From: Actinomycetota bacterium
Lineage (GTDB): Bacteria > Actinomycetota > Acidimicrobiia > IMCC26256 > PALSA-610
Length of the DNA stretch: 47,414 nucleotides
Direction: 5' to 3'
Assembly (NCBI GenBank): GCA_003134555.1
Contig: PLBO01000152.1
Location: 50,632-98,045 of the forward strand
Below are positions 31,485 to 39,847 of the stretch, one piece after another. The position numbers were made by a program, and so were the translations under genes. The notes beneath the pieces were generated by a model. It had not been told where the DNA came from, did no database searches, and saw only the letters and a list, made by a program, of their open reading frames with translations. Numbering within the stretch: position 1 is the stretch's first letter; each line of letters opens with the position of its first letter.

Positions 31485-32129
31485 TCACCTCTCGTTCGCA
31501 ATTCCCGTAACGAATTCGACCACTGCACCGGCCACGTCGGCGAGCACGGCATCGACGGTCAACCCGCTCGACTTCAAAGGTTTGAAACCGTGGTCGCCCG
31601 TCTCGACCCAGTGGAACGACACGGGGCCCTTCAGCTTCTTTGCGTGCCGTTTCAGCTCCGCCCGCGTCGCGAACGCGTCGCGCGTCCCGCTCACGAAGAG
31701 TGTCGGCATGCGCAATCGCGCAAAGTGCTCGACGCGGAGTTGCGTGGCCTTGCCGGGCGGGTGCAGCGGGTAGCCCAACAGCACGAGCCCGAGCGCGCCC
31801 GTGTCGGCGGCGACCATCGAACAGATCCGGCCGCCCATCGAGCGACCGCCCAACACGAGCCGCTCCGGCGGCAGCTTGGTGCGGCGCGCCAGCTCGGCCA
31901 CGGCCTCGCGCACCGCGGCCTCGAGCACGGGCGCGCGATCGGGTCCGCGGCGCCCGGCGGCGCGGTACGGGAAGTTGAAGCGGAGCGAAGGCACCTTGGC
32001 GTCGGCCAGCGCGTCGGCGACCGTTGTGAGCGTCGCCGCATGCATGTCGGCACCCGCACCATGCGCGAGCAGCACCGCGCGGTCGGCTCCGCGCTTGGGA
32101 CCTTGGTACGCGAGATCGGTCAGCACCAT
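31485..32129 (-). CDS. Alpha/beta hydrolase (dienelactone hydrolase/KANL3-Tex30-like)
   Basis: A 214-residue single-domain alpha/beta hydrolase. AVLLAHGAGADMHAATL (about residues 19-35, oxyanion HGAG), LVLGGRSMGGRICSMVA (nucleophile elbow GRSMGG, Ser near 96), FVSGTRDAFATRAEL (acid Asp) and WVETGDHGFKPL (His) form a complete triad. The length and HGAG/GRSMGG pattern fit the Tex30/KANL3-like branch of small hydrolases, whose substrates are mostly unknown. The start ATG 32129 overlaps the end of the S9 peptidase gene by ten bases. Confidence 0.87.
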   Translation of the reverse strand: MVLTDLAYQGPKRGADRAVLLAHGAGADMHAATLTTVADALADAKVPSLRFNFPYRAAGRRGPDRAPVLEAAVREAVAELARRTKLPPERLVLGGRSMGGRICSMVAADTGALGLVLLGYPLHPPGKATQLRVEHFARLRMPTLFVSGTRDAFATRAELKRHAKKLKGPVSFHWVETGDHGFKPLKSSGLTVDAVLADVAGAVVEFVTGIANER

Positions 32130-33859
32130 CGCGAGAGAAACGTTCCGATCCGGGCGAGCTCGTCGGCAACGGTCGCCGCGCGACGCCACCCGTGTCCTTC
32201 GCCGGCGTAAAGGCGATAGTCGACGACGACGCCCGCGTCGCGCAACGCGCCCGCGAACGCTGCGGTCCGCTCGGCGTTGACGACGCGGTCCTCGTCGCCC
32301 TGCAACAACAACACGGGGGCGCGTACGCGGGACGCGTGCGTGATCGGCGATCGGGCGACGTACGAAGCACGACCGTCGGGCAACGGGCCCACCAACCGCG
32401 ACAGGTCGCTCGACTCGAACCGGTGCGTCGTTGCCGCGAGGTCGAGCAGGTCGGTCACCGGATACAGCGCGATCACCGCGGCGACGAGATCGGGATGCTG
32501 CGCGGCGACGTTCAGCGCCGTGAAACCACCGGCGCTCGCGCCCATCAGCGCCACCCGGCCCGGTACGGCCCAGTCTTCCTTGATCGCATGCTTGATGCCG
32601 GCGACGACGTCGGCGACGTCGAGCTCGCCCCAGCGGCCGTCGAGGGCGTTCCGGTAGGCGACGCCGTAACCCGACGAGCCGCGGTAGTTCGGCTGCAGGA
32701 CGGCATACCCCCGCTGCACAAGCCACTGCACCCGCGGGGTCCAATCGGCCAACGCCTGGTGGGTCGGGCCGCCGTGCACATGGACGACGACGGGCAACGC
32801 TCCACGTGATTCGGGAGCGCGCCACAACAAACCGTGCACGGTCGCGCTCCCCGACTTCCACATCACGGGCCGCGGCTCGACGAGACCGGTTCGCTCGAAG
32901 CCGGCCACGGGCCCGCGCGCGATCACGCGGCGGCCGGAGCCGTTCGCCGCGAGTACGACGACTTGCGCGGGCGTGACCGCACCCGACCGCACGCACGCGA
33001 TCCCGGCCTCACCCCACGAGAGATCACGGTGCCAACCGCGCGAGAGCTCACGTGCCGACTTGCGGCCCGGCGCGCCGATCACGAGGCGGCCGAAACCGGA
33101 CTCGTTGCGGCACCACGCAAGCTCGCTGCCGTCGGGTGACCACGCGAACGAACGTTGCCCGGGCGACCACGCCGGCTCCGCGCACTCTTGGTGCTCTTGC
33201 CCGCCGGGCAGTGACTCACCGTCGACCACCAGCTCGCCGTCGCGGATCCACGCGAGGCGCACGCCGTCGGGCGAGAAGCGCGCCTGACTGCAGGCGCCGT
33301 CTCCCGCGAGGAGATACGGCGGGGCATCGCGGGCGTCGCGACGCATGATCCGCGACGCGTGCCAAGGCATGTTCGGGATATCCCATTCCTGCCAGACCAG
33401 GGCGCCACCGTCGGGCGACCACGCCGGGTCCCACGCGTAGTCGGCATGCGAGACCCGCTCGGGCCAAGCCGAACCGTCGAGCGGGACCGTCGCGATGTCA
33501 CACGTGTCGTCGCGCTCGATCGCGCAGGCCACTTCGCCGCGAACCGACACGGCCGGAGCGAGGGCCCGACCGTCATGGGTCAGCACCCGCTCGATACCAC
33601 CGTTGGCGTGCACCAGGACGAGGCGCCCGTCGCTTCCCGCGACCACGAGGGCGTCGTCGTCGACCCACGCGTAGCCGCTGCCGGCGCCGCATTCGGCCGT
33701 GACGACGACGGGGGGTCCCTGATCGGACGGCGCGACCACCACGTCGGCCCGGCCGTCGTAGGTGTCGATCCACGCGAGCCGGGCGCCCGACGGCGACCAC
33801 CGCGGGCTACTCACGCTCCGTGACCGACTGATCATCGTAGGTACGATCGAGGGCGTCAC
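32120..33859 (-). CDS. S9 family (prolyl oligopeptidase/acylaminoacyl peptidase-like) serine peptidase
   Basis: A 579-residue protein with an N-terminal beta-propeller of TolB/WD-like repeats (SPRWSPSGARLAWID, PAWSPDGGALVWQEW, RFSPDGVRLAWIRDG, FAWSPDGSELAWCRN) and a C-terminal peptidase domain from about residue 340. The catalytic triad is in GASAGGFTALN (Ser near 450), LQGDEDRVVNAERT (Asp) and GEGHGW (His); HVHGGP is the oxyanion motif. No signal peptide is seen, so it is probably a cytoplasmic peptidase cleaving short peptides. GTG 33859 has TAGCGT nine bases upstream; ATG 33835 is an alternative start that would remove eight residues. The gene heads the directon that continues to the cyclase and murA. 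Confidence 0.9.
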   Translation of the reverse strand: MTPSIVPTMISRSRSVSSPRWSPSGARLAWIDTYDGRADVVVAPSDQGPPVVVTAECGAGSGYAWVDDDALVVAGSDGRLVLVHANGGIERVLTHDGRALAPAVSVRGEVACAIERDDTCDIATVPLDGSAWPERVSHADYAWDPAWSPDGGALVWQEWDIPNMPWHASRIMRRDARDAPPYLLAGDGACSQARFSPDGVRLAWIRDGELVVDGESLPGGQEHQECAEPAWSPGQRSFAWSPDGSELAWCRNESGFGRLVIGAPGRKSARELSRGWHRDLSWGEAGIACVRSGAVTPAQVVVLAANGSGRRVIARGPVAGFERTGLVEPRPVMWKSGSATVHGLLWRAPESRGALPVVVHVHGGPTHQALADWTPRVQWLVQRGYAVLQPNYRGSSGYGVAYRNALDGRWGELDVADVVAGIKHAIKEDWAVPGRVALMGASAGGFTALNVAAQHPDLVAAVIALYPVTDLLDLAATTHRFESSDLSRLVGPLPDGRASYVARSPITHASRVRAPVLLLQGDEDRVVNAERTAAFAGALRDAGVVVDYRLYAGEGHGWRRAATVADELARIGTFLSRWC

Positions 33860-33874
33860 CGCCCGGCGACGCTA
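33857..33874 (-). promoter_or_regulatory. Leaderless-type -10 box before the S9 peptidase gene
   Basis: On the minus strand TAGCGT (33869-33874), nine bases, then GTG 33859. Spacing is at the long end of the leaderless range, and an ATG 24 bases further in is also possible. Confidence 0.3.
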
Positions 33875-33922
33875 GTGCGCGGCTTGCCTTTCGGGTCGCC
33901 CGGCCTCCATCCTGGTTTCCAC

Positions 33923-35248
33923 ATGCCCACCCCCCGATCTGCCCTTTCGCGCACGCGCACGCCCGAACCCGGTGATCCGCTCCGCGTCGCGTTCCTCATC
34001 TACCGGGGCAACCCCCACTGCGGCGGTCAGGGCGTCTACAGCCGTCACCTCACCCGTGAGCTCGCGGAGCTCGGCCACACGGTGACGATGCTCGCGGGGC
34101 CGCCGTGGCCGGTCGCCGACCCGCCCGTGACCCTCGAGCACATCGAGAGCCTCGACCTGTACAAGCGCGAGAACCCGTTTCGTGTCCCGTGGCCCCACGA
34201 GTTCCGCACCCGGGTCGACGTCGAGGAGTTCGCCATCATGGCCGGCGCGGGCTTTCCCGAGCCCTACGCATTCAGCCGGCGCGTCTACGCGCACCTGCGC
34301 GACCGTCGCGACGAGTTCGATCTGGTCCACGACAACCAGTGCCTGGGTCGCGGCCTGCTCGGTTTGGTGCGCGATGGCTGGCCGTTCGTGAACACGCTCC
34401 ACCACCCGATCACCGTCGACCGCGACCTCGATCTCGCGGCGGCGACGTCGCCGCTGCGCAAGCTGACCCTGCGACGCTGGTACGGCTTCTTGGGCATGCA
34501 GATGGACGTCGCGCGACAGCTTCCCCGGCACATCACGGTGTCGCACAACTCGAAGAAGGACATCGTCGCCCAGATGCGCGTCGACCCCGACACCTTGCAC
34601 GTCGTGCCGGTGGGTGTCGACCAGAAGCAGTTCCGTCCGCTGCCGCACGTGCAACGCGTTCCCGGCCGCCTGATGACGACCGCGAGCGCCGACGTGCCGT
34701 TGAAAGGTCTGACGTACCTGATCGAGGCATTGGCGAAGGTGCGTACCGAGCGCGACGACGCGCATCTGGTCGTCATCGGCCAACCGCGCCACAAGTCGGC
34801 GGTGCCGGCGCAGATCGAACGGCTCGGATTGCAGGGCGCGATCGAGTTCGTGAGCGGCGTGAGCGACGAGCGCATCGTCGAGCTCTACGCCGAGGCGCAG
34901 ATCGCCGTCGTCCCGTCGCTCTACGAGGGCTTTTCGCTCCCCGCCATCGAGGCCATGGCGTGCGGGTTACCGCTGGTCACGACCACCGGAGGCGCACTCC
35001 CCGAGGTCGTCGGCCCGCACGGCGAAAGCGCGATGACGGTCCCGCCCGGCGACCCGGGCGCCCTCGCGCAGCAGCTCATCGACGTGCTGAACGACGCCGA
35101 GTTGCGGGCCCGCCTCGCCGCAGGAGGCCGACGCCGTGTGCTCGACCGGTTCACGTGGCGCAAGACCGCGGAAGGCACGGCCGAGCACTATTACCTCGAG
35201 CTCGAAGCACACGCGCGGCGACGCCGCGACGCGGGATTCGCGGCCTGA
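33923..35248 (+). CDS. Family 4 glycosyltransferase
   Basis: A GT-B fold glycosyltransferase of 441 residues from ATG 33923; a GTG at 33875 in frame would add 16 non-conserved residues. The N-terminus has RVAFLIYRGNPHCGGQGVYSRHLTREL (donor-site glycine loop and helix), then LVHDNQCLGRGLLGL and TLHHPITVDRDLDL. The C-terminal domain has VPVGVDQKQFRPLP (about residues 230-243), TTASADVPLKGLTYLIEAL and ALYEGFSLPAIEAMACGLPLVTTTGGALPEVVG-type segments, with the EGFSLPAIE ribose-phosphate contact near 334-342. It is a retaining enzyme using a nucleotide sugar. The ATG of the following methyltransferase overlaps its stop (TGATG), making a coupled pair. Confidence 0.9.
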   Translation: MPTPRSALSRTRTPEPGDPLRVAFLIYRGNPHCGGQGVYSRHLTRELAELGHTVTMLAGPPWPVADPPVTLEHIESLDLYKRENPFRVPWPHEFRTRVDVEEFAIMAGAGFPEPYAFSRRVYAHLRDRRDEFDLVHDNQCLGRGLLGLVRDGWPFVNTLHHPITVDRDLDLAAATSPLRKLTLRRWYGFLGMQMDVARQLPRHITVSHNSKKDIVAQMRVDPDTLHVVPVGVDQKQFRPLPHVQRVPGRLMTTASADVPLKGLTYLIEALAKVRTERDDAHLVVIGQPRHKSAVPAQIERLGLQGAIEFVSGVSDERIVELYAEAQIAVVPSLYEGFSLPAIEAMACGLPLVTTTGGALPEVVGPHGESAMTVPPGDPGALAQQLIDVLNDAELRARLAAGGRRRVLDRFTWRKTAEGTAEHYYLELEAHARRRRDAGFAA

Positions 35249-35997
35249 TGCTGACGGTCGACTTCGATCGGCTCGGGTTGGTGCGCGGCGAACGGCTGCT
35301 CGACCTCGGGTCCGGCGGCGGCCGTCACGCGTTCGAGGCCATGCGCCGCGGCGCGCGCGTCACCGCGCTCGACTATTCCGCTTCCGACCTGAAGGACGTC
35401 GCCGCCGTCGCCGGCGCGATGATCACATCCGGCGAAGCCGCGTTCGAGCAGTGGGCCGGGGTGGTCAACGCCGATGCGCTCGACCTGCCGTTCCCGTCGA
35501 ACGCATTCGACCGCGTCATCGTGTCCGAGGTGCTCGAGCATGTGTGGGACGACGAGCGCGCGCTCACCGAGATCGCGCGGGTGCTCCGCCCGGGCGGCCG
35601 GATCGCGGCGACGGTACCCACGCGCTGGCCCGAGCGAGTTTCTTGGGCGCTCAACTGGCACTACCACGACACGCCCGGTGGTCACGTCCGCGTGTACCGC
35701 CAGCACGAGCTCGAGCTGAAGCTCGAACGCGCGGGCTTCTTCCTGCGCGGATCGCACCACGCCCACGCGTTCCACTCGCCGTACTGGTGGCTGAAGTGCG
35801 CGTACGGACTCGACAACACCGAAGCCGCACCGGTTCGCCGCTATCACGACTTCCTGTGCACGCTCATCGAGCACAACCCGCGCTGGGCTCGGGTCACGGA
35901 GCGCGCGTTGAACCCAGTGCTCGGCAAGAGCGTCGTGCTCTATGGCGAGAAGGTTGCACCAACAATGGCGAAGTGGGGGAAGCGAAGCCTTGGCTGA
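35248..35997 (+). CDS. Class I SAM-dependent methyltransferase
   Basis: A 249-residue methyltransferase starting at ATG 35248, overlapping the GT4 stop by one base. Motif I RLLDLGSGGGRHAFEAMRRGARVTALDYS (about residues 16-44), NADALDLPFPSNAFDRVIVSEVLEHVWDDERALTEIARVLRPGG (motifs II and III, about 74-117) are classical for the UbiE/Methyltransf_11 branch. The second half is rich in aromatic residues (WHYHDTPGGHVRVYR, FHSPYWWLKCAYGL), which may bind a sugar or lipid. Coupling to the glycosyltransferase and the next gene suggests methylation of a glycan or glycolipid. Confidence 0.9.
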   Translation: MLTVDFDRLGLVRGERLLDLGSGGGRHAFEAMRRGARVTALDYSASDLKDVAAVAGAMITSGEAAFEQWAGVVNADALDLPFPSNAFDRVIVSEVLEHVWDDERALTEIARVLRPGGRIAATVPTRWPERVSWALNWHYHDTPGGHVRVYRQHELELKLERAGFFLRGSHHAHAFHSPYWWLKCAYGLDNTEAAPVRRYHDFLCTLIEHNPRWARVTERALNPVLGKSVVLYGEKVAPTMAKWGKRSLG

Positions 35998-37108
35998 TCA
36001 CGAGCTCCCCGAAGTCGACGGACTCCTGACGCGCGCCCAAGTCGCGCAGACGATCGACGCGATCGCTTCGGTGCAGCTGCGCGACGGAAACATTCCGTGG
36101 GGGCCGGGACACCACACCGACCCGTGGAACCTGGTCGAGGCGGCGATGGCACTCGACGTCGGCGCCCGTTTTGCCGAGGCCGAGCGCGCGTACGAATGGC
36201 TGACGCGCCGGCAACACGATTCGGGCTCCTGGTACGCGTACTACTCGGGCAACGATGTGAAGGAGCACACGCTCGACACGAACGTCACCTGCTACGTGGC
36301 CAACGGTGTGTGGCACCACTATCTGTGCACGCTCGACGCGGGATTCCTCGAAGCGATGTTCCCGGTCGTAGAGCGCGCGATCGACTTCGCCCTCGACAAT
36401 CAACACCCGACCGGCGAGATCGAGTGGGACGCCGATCCGGAGCGCGTCGAAGGCAAGGGCGCGCTCCTGACCGGATCATCGAGCATCTACTCGTCGTTGC
36501 GCTGCGCGATCGCCGCCGCGGAACGCCTCGGTCGCGAACGACCCGACTGGGAGTTGTCGTTGGGTTCACTCGCCATCGCGATCGCGCACCGACCCGATCG
36601 GTTCCTCGACAAGGACCGCTGGGCGATGGACTGGTACTACCCGATCCTCGTCGGCGTCCTGCGGGGCAGTGCCGCCGAAGCGCGCCTCGCCGCGAAGTGG
36701 GACACGTTCGTCGCGCCCGGACGCGGCGTGCGCTGCGTCTCCGACCAACCGTGGGTCACCGCCGCGGAAACCTGCGAGCTCGTCATGGCACTCGACGCGA
36801 TCGGCCTGCACGAACGCGCGCACACGTTGTTCGAATGGGTGCAATTCCTCCGGCACGACGACGGCTCCTACTGGACCGGCATGAACTTCGACGGTGACCG
36901 TTACGACGCCTGGGGCGAGTACTTCACCGCCGAGCAGCCGACCTGGAACAGCGCCGCAGTGGTCCTCGCCGCGAATGCGCTCGGTGGATCGGGCCCGACC
37001 GCGGGGTTGTTCCGCGGCGAGGGTCTGCCGGGCGGCCTGAGCGCCCAGGAGCTGATCGAAGCGGGCGCCGAGATCGAAGCCGACCGCGCCGCCCGCGACC
37101 GTCACTGA
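35990..37108 (+). CDS. Alpha/alpha-barrel protein with squalene-cyclase/prenyltransferase-type repeats
   Basis: A 372-residue protein that probably starts at TTG 35990 (MADHELPEV...), with GGGGGAAG about nine bases upstream and an 8-base overlap with the methyltransferase gene. QW-like repeats typical of terpene cyclase/prenyltransferase alpha-alpha barrels occur at QLRDGNIPW (about residues 29-37), RRQHDSGSWYAYY (about 73-85) and RHDDGSYWTGMNF (about 295-307). It lacks the DXDD or DCTAE catalytic motif of squalene-hopene cyclases, so terpene cyclisation is not supported; barrel proteins with this surface also include glycan hydrolases. It is encoded right behind a glycosyltransferase and a methyltransferase, so a role with a lipid-linked glycan is my inference. 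Confidence 0.75.
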   Translation: MADHELPEVDGLLTRAQVAQTIDAIASVQLRDGNIPWGPGHHTDPWNLVEAAMALDVGARFAEAERAYEWLTRRQHDSGSWYAYYSGNDVKEHTLDTNVTCYVANGVWHHYLCTLDAGFLEAMFPVVERAIDFALDNQHPTGEIEWDADPERVEGKGALLTGSSSIYSSLRCAIAAAERLGRERPDWELSLGSLAIAIAHRPDRFLDKDRWAMDWYYPILVGVLRGSAAEARLAAKWDTFVAPGRGVRCVSDQPWVTAAETCELVMALDAIGLHERAHTLFEWVQFLRHDDGSYWTGMNFDGDRYDAWGEYFTAEQPTWNSAAVVLAANALGGSGPTAGLFRGEGLPGGLSAQELIEAGAEIEADRAARDRH

Positions 37109-37158
37109 CCTGTCGGGACGGTGGCGAGAGTATGCGACGCGAACGGCCGCGTTCGTCG

Positions 37159-37176
37159 TACGCTTCGCGTCGAATG
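37159..37176 (+). promoter_or_regulatory. Leaderless-type -10 box before an unknown gene
   Basis: TACGCT (37159-37164), nine bases, then ATG 37174. It supports 37174 as the start over the in-frame ATG at 37132. Confidence 0.3.
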
Positions 37177-37959
37177 CGGGGTTGGCAGAGCGCACGATCG
37201 AAGGCGAAAGCACGCGACGCAGCTTGGCGCGACGCGTCCGCTCGAGGACCGTCCTGGCCGCTCGCCGTACAACCCGCGGCACCGACGGCGCCGGTCGTCG
37301 AAACACCCGTCGAAGCCGTCGCCTCGGCCGTCGAAACGCCCGTGGTCAGTCAGCTCGACATCCAGCCGGAGGTCCTGCGCCTGCTCGAGGTCGTGACGGG
37401 CATGTGCGATCACGTCATCGAGTACATCGAGGCCGATCGGGCCGAGCGCCGGTTGATGATCGAGACGCTCGCCCAACTCGGCCGGGTGATCACCGACGGC
37501 GCGGCGGTGGCGGTGGCGGCCCGTGCGTCGGCCCCGCTCGAATCGCCACTCGAGGCGCCGTTCGAAAGGGAGCTCGAAGCTCCGGGCGAATCGCGGCCCG
37601 AACAGCTCGACGTGCGCGAGCGGGTGATCGGCGGTTCGATGCCGGCCGGGCCCGATCCGGTCATCGACCTGCGCGAGCCGGAACCGGTTGCCCAACCGCA
37701 GTTCGCGGACGCCACCGCGACCACGACGGAGATCGCCGTCGAGGTTCGGGGGCGCTTCGGTGATCGCTGGGTGGGCGGCTTCGAGATCTGCGAGGTCATG
37801 ACGACACCCGACGGTCCGCGGTACCGGCTCCGGCGTCATCGTGACGGTGTCGTGCTCCCCGAGCTCTTCGACGCGACCAGCATCCGGCACATCGAGACCT
37901 TCGAGCAACTCAACGGCGATCAGCTCAACGACTCGACGGGTTACTGGTCTCGTTCCTGA
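37174..37959 (+). CDS. Hypothetical protein with Pro/Glu-rich middle and compact C-terminal domain
   Basis: I do not recognise this 261-residue protein. The N-terminus is basic (MRGWQSARSKAKARDAAWRD), followed by an Ala/Pro/Val/Glu-rich stretch (PVVETPVEAVASAVETPVVS), a predicted helix with a regular acidic/basic pattern (VLRLLEVVTGMCDHVIEYIEADRAERRLMIETL, about residues 70-102) and a second low-complexity segment. The last 70 residues form a compact beta-rich region (VEVRGRFGDRWVGGFEICEV, YRLRRHRDGVVLPELFDATSIRHIETFEQL) that resembles small beta-barrel domains. There is no signal peptide or membrane span. Its end overlaps the convergent methyltransferase gene by 35 bases. An in-frame ATG at 37132 is an alternative start. 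Confidence 0.6.
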   Translation: MRGWQSARSKAKARDAAWRDASARGPSWPLAVQPAAPTAPVVETPVEAVASAVETPVVSQLDIQPEVLRLLEVVTGMCDHVIEYIEADRAERRLMIETLAQLGRVITDGAAVAVAARASAPLESPLEAPFERELEAPGESRPEQLDVRERVIGGSMPAGPDPVIDLREPEPVAQPQFADATATTTEIAVEVRGRFGDRWVGGFEICEVMTTPDGPRYRLRRHRDGVVLPELFDATSIRHIETFEQLNGDQLNDSTGYWSRS

Positions 37960-38563
37960 GCACGCGTAGGGAGCCCGTCGTCGCCACGGGCTGAAAGCCG
38001 TCGGCGACCGCGCGTTGCCAAACGCGAAACGGCGCCTGCCCTCCGGCCGAGGGATCCTCGAAGACGTCGTGGATCGCCAGGGTTCCGCCGGCCATCACAT
38101 GCGGTGCCCAGTGCGTGTAATCCGCGCGGGCGACGTCTTCGGCGTGGCCGCCGTCGATGAACAAGAAGCCGAGCGGCGTGCGCCAAGCCCGGGCGATCGG
38201 CGTCGAGAAACCGACGACGCCGATCACGACGTCTTCCAGCTCGGCGGACCGGATCGTCCGCCGGAAGAACGGCAGCGTGTCCATTCGACCCGTCTCGGGG
38301 TCGACGACCTCGCGATCGTGATGCTCCCAGCCGGCCTGGTTCTCCTCCGAGCCGCGGTGGTGGTCGACGGTGAACAATACGGTTCCCGCTTGCCGCGCCG
38401 CCGCGCCCAGGTACACGGCCGACTTCCCGCAATAGGTACCGACCTCCAGCAGCGGACCGAGACGACCGGCGAGCCGCGCCGCGTCGTGCAGCGCCAGCCC
38501 TTCGTCGTCCGGCATGAAGCCCTTCGCGGCGCGTGCGACCTCGAGCAGGCGATCGTCCATCAC
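37925..38563 (-). CDS. Class I SAM-dependent methyltransferase (Methyltransf_24-like)
   Basis: A 212-residue methyltransferase: GPLLEVGTYCGKSAVYLGAAARQAG (motif I, about residues 36-60), VLFTVDHHRGSEENQAGWEHHD, PLGFLFIDGGHAEDVARADYTHWAPHVMAGGTLAIHDVFED (about 130-170). The IDGGH and HDVFED patterns mark the group of class I enzymes found in glycan and glycopeptide loci (often O-methyltransferases or related hydroxylase-like proteins). GTG 38563 is preferred because TAGTCT lies eight bases before it; an ATG follows immediately at 38560. It shares the divergent promoter region with the GT87 gene, so both are likely to serve the same pathway. Confidence 0.85.
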   Translation of the reverse strand: MMDDRLLEVARAAKGFMPDDEGLALHDAARLAGRLGPLLEVGTYCGKSAVYLGAAARQAGTVLFTVDHHRGSEENQAGWEHHDREVVDPETGRMDTLPFFRRTIRSAELEDVVIGVVGFSTPIARAWRTPLGFLFIDGGHAEDVARADYTHWAPHVMAGGTLAIHDVFEDPSAGGQAPFRVWQRAVADGFQPVATTGSLRVLRNETSNPSSR

Positions 38564-38577
38564 GGGCGCGCAGACTA
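38561..38577 (-). promoter_or_regulatory. Leaderless-type -10 box before the methyltransferase gene
   Basis: On the minus strand TAGTCT (38572-38577), eight bases, then GTG 38563. Divergent from the GT87 gene. Confidence 0.4.
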
Positions 38578-38620
38578 GGGCGACCCGCGCCGGATCGTGA
38601 CCCGGGAGTGATCCGGGCGC

Positions 38621-38637
38621 GATACTGCCCCGACGTG
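38621..38637 (+). promoter_or_regulatory. Leaderless-type -10 box before the GT87 gene
   Basis: GATACT (38621-38626), eight bases, then GTG 38635. The hexamer lacks the first T of TANNNT but keeps A at 2 and T at 6. The geometry mirrors the divergent methyltransferase promoter. Confidence 0.3.
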
Positions 38638-39822
38638 AGGATGGCCGGCGCGCGGGCGCTCGACGCGAACCATTTGCGTGCGCCGGCGTTCGCGATCGCG
38701 ACCATCGGCTTCGTCTTCGGCGTGATCCGCCTCGTCGGGCCGTTCGACTACGGCTACGACTTCGCGGTCTACCGCGTCGCCGGGAGTGCCGTCGTCCACC
38801 ACGAATCGCTGTTCGGACCGTGGATCGGCCAACACCTCGACCATCCGCTCCCCTTCACGTATCCGCCGCTCGCCGCGGTGTTCGCGGTGCCGTTCGCGCT
38901 CGTCGGCAACCACGTCGGCTATGCGCTGTGGAACATCGTTTCGATCGTCGCGCTCGTCCTCGTCGTCAACGCCGCTACGAAGCCTCTCGCACGACGCTTC
39001 GCGAGCCCGCGCCTCGCACTCGTCGTCGTCTGCGCGATCGCGCTCGCGCTCACGCCCGTGCAGGACGAGATCGGCTTCGGGCAGGTCGGCATCGTCTTGA
39101 TGGCGATGTGCTTCTTCGACTGCACCCAGGAGACGACGCGCGGGCCCCGCGGCCTGCTCGTCGGCACGGCAACCGCGATCAAGCTCATTCCCGGAGTCTT
39201 CATCCCGTACCTGTGGCTGAGTGGGCGTCGCCGCGCCGCCGTCGTCGCGACCGCAACGTTCGCCGTGCTCTCCCTCGCCGGCAGCGCGCTGATGCCCGCC
39301 GACTCGAAGACCTTCTGGACCTCGCGCGTGTTCGACAACAGTCGCGTCGGCAACTCCGCCTACGTCAGCAACCAATCCCTGAACGGCATGCTCGAACGAG
39401 CGTTGGGGCCGCACGTCCACGTCGTCTGGTTCGTGCTCGCGGCGACGGTCGCGGTGTTCGGTCTGCGGCGCGCGGCGGTCGCAAGTCGCCGCGGGCAAGA
39501 ACTGCTAGGCGTCGCGCTCGCCGCGCTCGTGGGCCTGCTCGTCTCGCCGGTGTCGTGGATTCACCACCTGGTGTGGATCGTCCCCGTGCTCGCAGTGCTC
39601 GTCGGCAACGCCGCCGACCGGCGCCGGGTCACTCTCGCGGTCTCGATCGCCACATTGTTCGCGCTCCGGCTTCCCTACCTGGGCGACAACATCCCACCGG
39701 GTTGGCATCTCGGCTGGATCGCCGCGGTGCTGCGCGACTCCTACGGGCTCTTGTGCGTGTTCCTGCTGTTCGCGCTCGCGCAGCTCGTCTCCGTGCCGCG
39801 ACCGGCTACGCAGCCTGCGTGA
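38635..39822 (+). CDS. GT87-type polyprenyl-phosphate-sugar glycosyltransferase (membrane)
   Basis: A 395-residue polytopic membrane protein with about nine to ten predicted spans. The first large loop has GPFDYGYDFAVYRVAGSAVVHHESLF (acidic residues that in GT-C enzymes include the catalytic Asp) and the family's TYPPLAAVFAVPFAL motif (about residues 80-94). Later hydrophobic segments include LVLVVNAATKP, IVLMAMCFFDC, GVFIPYLWLSG and WIHHLVWIVPVLAVLVGN. This is the pattern of the DUF2029/GT87 family, exemplified by mycobacterial PimE and alpha-1,2-mannosyltransferases, which use polyprenyl-phosphate sugars on the outer face of the membrane. Start is GTG 38635 or ATG 38641. Neighbouring GT4 and methyltransferase genes point to one glycoconjugate locus. 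Confidence 0.87.
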   Translation: MRMAGARALDANHLRAPAFAIATIGFVFGVIRLVGPFDYGYDFAVYRVAGSAVVHHESLFGPWIGQHLDHPLPFTYPPLAAVFAVPFALVGNHVGYALWNIVSIVALVLVVNAATKPLARRFASPRLALVVVCAIALALTPVQDEIGFGQVGIVLMAMCFFDCTQETTRGPRGLLVGTATAIKLIPGVFIPYLWLSGRRRAAVVATATFAVLSLAGSALMPADSKTFWTSRVFDNSRVGNSAYVSNQSLNGMLERALGPHVHVVWFVLAATVAVFGLRRAAVASRRGQELLGVALAALVGLLVSPVSWIHHLVWIVPVLAVLVGNAADRRRVTLAVSIATLFALRLPYLGDNIPPGWHLGWIAAVLRDSYGLLCVFLLFALAQLVSVPRPATQPA

Positions 39823-39847
39823 CCCACGCACACGGCGGATCCGACCG

